The translations under genes and the position numbers were made by a program. The notes below the pieces were generated by a model. That model did no database searches, was not told where the DNA came from, and saw nothing but the letters and a program-made list of their open reading frames with translations. A DNA stretch of 64,000 nucleotides from Gordonia sp. 'Campus' (lineage in GTDB: Bacteria > Actinomycetota > Actinomycetes > Mycobacteriales > Mycobacteriaceae): positions 85,579 to 149,578 of the forward strand of contig NZ_JAKOIW010000012.1 in the NCBI RefSeq assembly GCF_022206305.1. The letters are read 5' to 3'. Positions 59,603-64,000 of the stretch are shown here, in pieces; within the stretch, counting starts at the first letter, position 1, and each line of letters opens with the position of its first letter.

Positions 59603-60031
59603 ATGAATGCCGACGAACGCGCACCCGTCCCCGAACACCTGCAGATCGGTGAAGTGGCGGCCGCCACCGAACTGTCGATCAAGACCATCCGTCACTACGA
59701 CGAGGTGGGGCTCGTCGCACCGTCGGCACGATCGGCAGGCGGGTTCCGTCTGTACACGCGCGCCGACATCGACCGTCTTCTCGTCATCCGCCGGATGAAA
59801 CCGCTCGGCTTCTCGCTCGAAGACATGGGTGCGCTGCTCGATGCCCAGGACAAGCTGGGAGACAATGACTCCGGTCCCTCCGAGCGCGCCGCGGCGCGCG
59901 AGCGGCTGGCTGACTTCCACGCGCGCGCCGAGGACGCATGCCGGCGCTTGGCCCGGCAACTGGACTACGCACAGGAACTCACCGCACAACTGGCAGCGCA
60001 CCTGGGCGAGGACAGCGACTCCCGTCGGTGA
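59603..60031 (+). CDS. MerR family regulator
   Basis: A 142-residue MerR protein: LQIGEVAAATELSIKTIRHYDEVGLVAPSARSAGGFRLYTRADIDRLLVIRRMKPLGFSLEDMGALL across residues 13-80, then a coiled helix. It has a single cysteine (EDACRR), so a classical thiol metal site is unlikely; the effector may be an anion or redox signal. 18 bp after sulP and predicted to activate the operon through the 19-bp-spacer promoter. Ends one base before the convergent nhaA stop. Confidence 0.92.
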   Translation: MNADERAPVPEHLQIGEVAAATELSIKTIRHYDEVGLVAPSARSAGGFRLYTRADIDRLLVIRRMKPLGFSLEDMGALLDAQDKLGDNDSGPSERAAARERLADFHARAEDACRRLARQLDYAQELTAQLAAHLGEDSDSRR

Positions 60032-60032
60032 G

Positions 60033-61286
60033 TCATCGAGCCGAGACGGTTTCGGGCGCCGGCGCATCCGGGCGCGGCGGATCATCGCGATAGTGCTTGT
60101 TGCGCGCCGCCAGGTACACGGTCGCCACGGCTGCTGCGATGAGCGAACCGGTGAGCACCCCGACCTTCACGTGGTCGTCACGGTCGCCGACACCGAACGC
60201 CAACTCCCCGATGAGAAGTGAGACCGTGAAACCGATACCCGCGAGCATCGCCACACCCGCCAGGTCACGCCAACGCAACGCGGCGTCGAGGGACATGCCC
60301 GGCAGACGAGAGGTCACGTACGTCGCCGCGAGGATTCCGACGGGCTTGCCGACGATCAGCGCGACGATGATGCCCACTGCCACCGGATCGGTGTAGGACT
60401 CGCCGAGTCCGCTGAGTCCCCCGACGGCGACACCGGCGGCGAAGAAGGCGAACACGGGTACCGCGAGAGTGGACGACCAGGGCTGAAGCCGGTGTGCGAA
60501 AACAGCACTCAGGTTCGCCGAACGTGCGCGGGTCGAGCCGGCGATCACCGGCACCGTGAACGCCAGGAGCACACCGGCGACGGTGGCATGGACTCCGGAG
60601 GCATGAATCAACACCCACGTGCACACGGCAGGCGGCACCAACAACCACCACCGGGTCACCCTGCGCTGCACCAGGATTGCGAAACACGCCAGCGGTAGTA
60701 GCGCGAAACACAGCATCGAGAGGGAAATCGACTCGGTGTAACCGATCGCGATGATCGATATCGCGAGCAGGTCGTCGACGACGGCGAGGGTGAGCAGGAA
60801 GGCGCGGACCGGCGCCGGGAGTTGCGAGCCGACCACAGCCAGGATGGACACCGCGAAAGCGATGTCGGTCGCGGCGGGGATGGCCCAGCCTTCGGTCGCC
60901 CCACCGGAGGCCGTCGCGTTGATGAGCAGGTACAGCGCCGCGGGGGCCGCCACGCCACCCAGTGCGGCGGCGACGGGGATCGCCGCGGCGCGAGGACGTC
61001 GGAGCGACCCGGTCAGGAACTCCTGTTTGAGTTCGAGTCCGACGACGAAGAAGAAGATCGCCAGCAATCCGTCCGCGGCCCATTCGCCGACCGACAGTCG
61101 GAGATGAAGTGAGTCGGGGCCGTAGGCGAAGTCACGAATCGAGGTGTACGTGTCGGAGGCGGGACTGTTGGCCAGCACCAGCGCGGCGACGGTGGCCAGC
61201 AGAAGAAGTGCGCCACCGGCCTTGTCGCCGGTGAGGGCGAGGCGGAGGGAGGTCAATCGGGGCGTAGAGGATCGAGCGACGTGCAT
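60033..61286 (-). CDS. nhaA: Na+/H+ antiporter NhaA
   Basis: A 417-residue antiporter with about twelve membrane segments. The ion-binding aspartate pair is in LAVVDDLLAISIIAIGYTES, and other NhaA segments include FFFVVGLELKQEFLTGSL, GWAIPAATDIAFAVSILAV and GIGFTVSLLIGELAF. Exports Na+ or Li+ for protons and helps pH homeostasis. ATG 61286 with a basic N-terminus (HVARSSTPRLTSLRLAL). The region upstream is repeat-rich. Confidence 0.96.
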   Translation of the reverse strand: MHVARSSTPRLTSLRLALTGDKAGGALLLLATVAALVLANSPASDTYTSIRDFAYGPDSLHLRLSVGEWAADGLLAIFFFVVGLELKQEFLTGSLRRPRAAAIPVAAALGGVAAPAALYLLINATASGGATEGWAIPAATDIAFAVSILAVVGSQLPAPVRAFLLTLAVVDDLLAISIIAIGYTESISLSMLCFALLPLACFAILVQRRVTRWWLLVPPAVCTWVLIHASGVHATVAGVLLAFTVPVIAGSTRARSANLSAVFAHRLQPWSSTLAVPVFAFFAAGVAVGGLSGLGESYTDPVAVGIIVALIVGKPVGILAATYVTSRLPGMSLDAALRWRDLAGVAMLAGIGFTVSLLIGELAFGVGDRDDHVKVGVLTGSLIAAAVATVYLAARNKHYRDDPPRPDAPAPETVSAR

Positions 61287-61496
61287 GGGGGCCTGAACCT
61301 TTCGAAGGCGCCGCGGCGTGTCGAGGCGCCGCGCACGCAGGAATCAGCCGCAACGGGCGGCGAGATCAGCGATGGTTCAGGCGGACTGGGGCGGGCAACC
61401 AGCGAGGACCGCACCCCAGGTGGACAGGTACCCGTTGGTACCCGGATGGGGCAGCACCCACAGGATCGGCGAAAACGCCGACCGAGGTCCGTGCCG
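61287..61496. other. Intergenic region between nhaA and phoX, upstream half
   Basis: This is the nhaA leader. Nothing gene-like was seen; the open frames here are low-complexity shadows. Together with the repeats at 61498-61660 it makes a 388-bp gap between phoX and nhaA, both on the minus strand. Confidence 0.6.
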
Positions 61497-61497
61497 T

Positions 61498-61660
61498 CCA
61501 CTGTTCACCCCGACCAACTTACCGGATCGCCGGGAGCGCAGCGAGCGGGCCGAAACTTGACCGGCGCCGGGAGCGCAGCGAGCGGGCCGAAACTTGACCG
61601 GCGCCGGGAGCGCAGCGAGCGGGCCGACGATTGACCGGGGTGAACAGTGGGGTGCTGCCC
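61498..61660. repeat. Inverted-repeat-bounded repeat element
   Basis: CCACTGTTCACCCC (61498-61511) and GGGGTGAACAGTGG (61637-61650) are exact inverted repeats. A second outer pair, GGGCAGCACC (61448-61457) and GGTGCTGCCC (61651-61660), extends the symmetry with a gap on the left arm. The interior is a tandem repeat array. It resembles a dispersed palindromic element with a repeat-expanded core. Confidence 0.75.
61529..61637. repeat. Three tandem 37-bp repeats
   Basis: The unit begins CGGGAGCGCAGCGAGCGGGC and continues CGAAACTTGACCGGCGC. Copies start at 61531, 61568 and 61605; the third diverges near its end (GACGATTGACCGG). The GAGCGCAGCGAGC core resembles the GAGCGAAGCGAGC core of the repeat at 16594. 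Confidence 0.85.
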
Positions 61661-61674
61661 ACGTCGAATGCGGG

Positions 61675-63768
61675 TCAGACGCCGATCTCTGCGCCGTCCT
61701 CACGCCACACCGCGACGACCGACGGGCGTGGCTGGGAGTCACCGCCATCGGGCCAGTGTGATGCCGGGTTGTCCGCCGAGTGGTCGTCGAGTTCGCCGGG
61801 ATGCTGCACCGCGATCAGCACGCGATCGGTGTCGATGATCGGACCGCAGGTCTCACCACCCTTGGGCACCGTGAGGAACTGTTTGGTCTCACCGCGGCGC
61901 TCACCCTCGAGCGCGACCGCGAAGAGCCCGTCGTTGCTGTCGAGGGCGTTGCCGTCGGTCGAGATCCACAGGTTGCCGTGCGGGTCGAAGGCCACGTTGT
62001 CGGGGCATGAGATCGGGCTGACCTTGGTCTTGTCGAACCCGCCGTAGTACGTGTCGGCCGTGGCGGGGTCGCCGCAGACGAGCAGGAGCTCCCAGGTGAA
62101 CTCGGTGCCGGTGTGGTCGTCGGTCATCTCGAGGACCTGACCGTTCTTGTTCTCGTTGCGGGGGTTCACCGAGTCGGCGAGTGCCTTGCCATCGGTACCG
62201 CGGTCGCTGTTGTTGGTGAGCGCGCAGTACACCTTGCCCGTCTTGGGGTTGGGCTCGATGTCCTCCGGGCGATCCATCTTGGTGGCGCCGACGGTGTCGG
62301 CGGCCTGCCGGGTGAACACCGCGACCTCGGCAGCCGTCATGGAGGGGACGTAGGAACGGGCCGAACCGTCGGCGTTGACGGTCAGCAGCGGCTTCCAGGA
62401 TCCCTTGCCCGCGAACTTGCCCGCGGCAGGCGGGGTTCCGGATCCGTCGACGGGATCGGGGGAATCACCGGTGAAGGTGGCGACGTACAGGGTGCCCTCG
62501 TCGAGGATGCCCATGTTGTGCTCGCGCGCGGTCCGGGTCAGTCCGCTCTTCATCTTGCGGCTGGACACGAACTTGTAGATGTACTCGAACTTCTCGTCGT
62601 CACCGCTGTAGGCGACGACCGTGTCCTTGTCCGGGCCACTGGGGACGACGTAGATGTTCGCCGACTCGTGCTTGAAACGCCCCATCGAACTGTGTTTGAC
62701 GGGAATGGCTTTCGGGTCGTGCGGGTCCACCTCGACGATGTAACCGAACCGGTTGCCCTCGTTGGGTTCCACGGCGAGGTCGAAGCGCTTGTCGAATCGC
62801 CCCCAGTGATGCTCGTCGCCGTCGTCCTCGAATGAATAGCGCTCGAGTCGCTCGGTTGCGGTGGCGTCGGTGACCTTGCTCGGGTTGGCGAAGTAGTTGT
62901 TGAAGTTCTCCTCGCCGGAGAGCATGGTGCCCCAGGGGGTGAGCCCACCCGAACAGTTGGCGAAGGTGCCCAGCACGGTGGTGCCGGCCGGATCGGCGGT
63001 GGTCTTGACGAACTCGCTGCCCGCCGCGGGGCCCGTCAGTCGGAAGGGGCTCGATGCGGTGAGGCGCTGATTGCGCGGTCCCACAACGGGCTTGAGCGCT
63101 CCGCTGCCGGACTGTGCGGTGACCTCGACGACTGCGATGCCGACCGACGCCATCGCTATGCGCGCTTGCTGTTCGGTCGGTTCACCCTCCTTGTAACCGG
63201 TGAACATGAAGGGCTCCGTCGGGTACTCCAGGTTCGCGACGAGGTAGTAGTGGTCGGCGACACCGTCGACGGGGATGAGCCCGGCGAAGTCGTTGTTGAA
63301 TCCGAACTGGCCGGCCTGGGCCTCCGGTGTCTGATTGGCGAAGTCGAACTCGGGCGCACCGGGAAGGACCGGATCGCCCCAGCGGATGACCACCTCCTGG
63401 CGATAACCGTCCGGAATCACCACGGCGTCTTCGGTATTCGGGGCAACGGCGGTGAACTTCATGCCCGGGAGTGCGTCCCCGGAACCCGCCGCCGGGCTCG
63501 ACGATGCCGAGCTCGATGAGCCCGAATCGCCGCAGGCGGCCAGCAGAGACGTCGCGCCGACGGCGACGGCTGCGCCCGCGGACGTCTTCAGGACGCTACG
63601 GCGGGACACCGCCGTGCGGACGACGTCTCGGAAGTAGGCGTTGTCGCTGGTGTTCCCGGGGTCATGCCGGCAGGCGTCGCCGCACTTGTAACGGCAGGTC
63701 ACGTAGGCGCGGGACGACCGCCCGGCATCCTCACCAGTGGACATGAACAGCTGCAACGGAATACGCAC
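61675..63768 (-). CDS. phoX: PhoX-family protein (alkaline phosphatase/DUF839), Tat-exported lipoprotein
   Basis: A 697-residue PhoX-type protein. GTG start 63768 chosen because a GAGGAG site is 7-8 nt upstream; ATG 63744 is inside the conserved N-terminus. Residues 25-33 hold a C-x3-C-x3-C motif (TCRYKCGDACRH) and about 20 further residues follow before the Tat signal SRRSVLK (55-61), hydrophobic core and lipobox LAAC with Cys79. The mature part shows PhoX sequence such as GDPVLPGAPEFDFANQTPEAQAGQFGFNNDF, SGGLTPWGTMLSGEENFNNYF, MDRPEDIEPNPKTGKVYCALTNN and ISCPDNVAFDPHGNLWISTDG. Calcium/iron-dependent phosphomonoesterase; released phosphate scavenging is expected. No Pho box was recognised. 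Confidence 0.92.
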   Translation of the reverse strand: MRIPLQLFMSTGEDAGRSSRAYVTCRYKCGDACRHDPGNTSDNAYFRDVVRTAVSRRSVLKTSAGAAVAVGATSLLAACGDSGSSSSASSSPAAGSGDALPGMKFTAVAPNTEDAVVIPDGYRQEVVIRWGDPVLPGAPEFDFANQTPEAQAGQFGFNNDFAGLIPVDGVADHYYLVANLEYPTEPFMFTGYKEGEPTEQQARIAMASVGIAVVEVTAQSGSGALKPVVGPRNQRLTASSPFRLTGPAAGSEFVKTTADPAGTTVLGTFANCSGGLTPWGTMLSGEENFNNYFANPSKVTDATATERLERYSFEDDGDEHHWGRFDKRFDLAVEPNEGNRFGYIVEVDPHDPKAIPVKHSSMGRFKHESANIYVVPSGPDKDTVVAYSGDDEKFEYIYKFVSSRKMKSGLTRTAREHNMGILDEGTLYVATFTGDSPDPVDGSGTPPAAGKFAGKGSWKPLLTVNADGSARSYVPSMTAAEVAVFTRQAADTVGATKMDRPEDIEPNPKTGKVYCALTNNSDRGTDGKALADSVNPRNENKNGQVLEMTDDHTGTEFTWELLLVCGDPATADTYYGGFDKTKVSPISCPDNVAFDPHGNLWISTDGNALDSNDGLFAVALEGERRGETKQFLTVPKGGETCGPIIDTDRVLIAVQHPGELDDHSADNPASHWPDGGDSQPRPSVVAVWREDGAEIGV

Positions 63769-63882
63769 ACGGGCTCCTCTGAGAAACGTCGCGCCACGGG
63801 GCCGGCGCACGACGAGAAGCACGTTAGGAGGGTCAGAAGAACCGATGACTACCCGCGCGTGAACGGCAACCCAACAGAGGTG

Positions 63883-63902
63883 ATGGTTCCACGTGGAACC
63901 AT
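63883..63902. promoter_or_regulatory. Perfect 20-bp palindrome resembling parS
   Basis: ATGGTTCCACGTGGAACCAT is a perfect palindrome. Its central 14 bp, GTTCCACGTGGAAC, agree with the ParB-binding parS pattern TGTTnCACGTGnAACA except at the outermost bases. It lies between the phoX promoter and the 3' end of the truncated last gene, 9 bp after that stop, so it could alternatively be a terminator hairpin. Confidence 0.45.
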
Positions 63903-63911
63903 GCGGGTTTG

Positions 63912-64000
63912 CTAGAACCGGCCGCCGGTACCGATGCGTCCGGACGACCCGGAGCCACCAAACGAGCCGGGGCTGCGTCCGCCGCTGCTGAATCCCCCAC
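63912..64000 (-). CDS. C-terminal Gly/Ser-rich tail of a gene running off the window
   Basis: Reading the minus strand into the window gives 29 codons ending in TAG at 63912-63914: GGFSSGGRSPGSFG then GSGSSGRIGTGGRF. Such glycine/serine/phenylalanine-rich ends are common at the C-terminus of TPM-domain and other envelope proteins of Mycobacteriales. The body of the gene lies outside, so no function can be given. The frame, stop position and composition support a real coding end. Confidence 0.55.
   Translation of the reverse strand, partial: GGFSSGGRSPGSFGGSGSSGRIGTGGRF

Noticed and set aside
61529..61637. Possible CRISPR array
   Set aside because: 37-bp units are directly tandem, without spacers, and bounded by inverted repeats.
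63883..63902. Firm parS call
   Set aside because: Outer bases differ from the consensus, no parAB or dnaA is nearby, and a terminator is equally possible, so it is listed only as a candidate.
1..64000. tRNA or rRNA genes, prophage, integrase or insertion sequence
   Set aside because: No cloverleaf-like intergenic sequence, rRNA, transposase or integrase was seen in any frame.

Overview
The window is about 64 kb of high-GC chromosomal DNA from an actinobacterium, most likely a mycolic-acid-containing member of the Mycobacteriales such as Gordonia. This is inferred from the codon bias, a glucosylglycerate hydrolase of the mycobacterial type, a ketosteroid-isomerase-like gene behind a KstR-type operator, many TetR/GntR/MarR regulators, and dispersed short repeats with a GAGCG-A/C-AGCGAGC core. 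No rRNA, tRNA, CRISPR array, prophage or insertion sequence was seen. Nearly all DNA is coding, with many 1-11 bp gene overlaps. One gene is cut by each window edge.

Layout. 0-2.3 kb: end of a flavin monooxygenase plus TetR. 2.2-2.5 kb: repeat cluster. 2.5-10.3 kb: tricarboxylate module with rraA, tctA, tctB, usp and tctC on the minus strand, a GntR regulator, and a plus-strand aconitase paralogue; two near-identical 16-bp palindromes mark the GntR control sites. 10.4-20.1 kb: small genes, hxlR/ridA pair, a MoxR-DUF58-DUF4350-DUF4129 operon, KSI-like gene, SDR, glucosylglycerate hydrolase, an unknown protein, TetR. 20.2-21.7 kb: DHA2 efflux pump. 21.8-35.1 kb: methylated-amine region with an N-demethylase set (cupin, DmmA-like, reductase, heme subunit), ammonium transporter, then glnT-glxB-glxC-glxD, a sarcosine-oxidase-like flavoprotein and an XRE-cupin regulator; a TetR/GH1 pair sits between the two halves.

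35.1-42.5 kb: EthD-like gene and a branched-chain 2-oxoacid dehydrogenase operon (bkdA-bkdB-bkdC-lpdA-amino-acid dehydrogenase) divergent from an Lrp/AsnC regulator. 42.5-51.5 kb: an accessory catabolic cluster (gamma-glutamyltransferase, GntR, flavin monooxygenase, APC permease, alpha/beta hydrolase, TetR, DapA-like lyase, cupin, DUF1275), with an ATTGGATGC motif at three of its promoters. 51.5-53.4 kb: marR-MFS operon. 53.5-57.8 kb: TetR, acyl-CoA ligase, saccharopine-dehydrogenase-like reductase and SDR, with three copies of CTTGAC-N4-GTCAAG. 57.9-60.0 kb: SulP transporter and MerR behind a 19-bp-spacer MerR promoter. 60.0-63.8 kb: NhaA, a repeat-rich intergenic region, PhoX; then a parS-like palindrome and the glycine-rich tail of a gene running off the window.

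The most distinctive system is the methylated-amine region. Read together, its genes could take dimethylamine to methylamine and formaldehyde, trap methylamine as gamma-glutamylmethylamide, move it onto glutamate, and oxidise N-methylglutamate, while returning ammonium to central nitrogen metabolism. The last step has only one visible flavoprotein subunit. The functional chain is inference from family membership and gene order.
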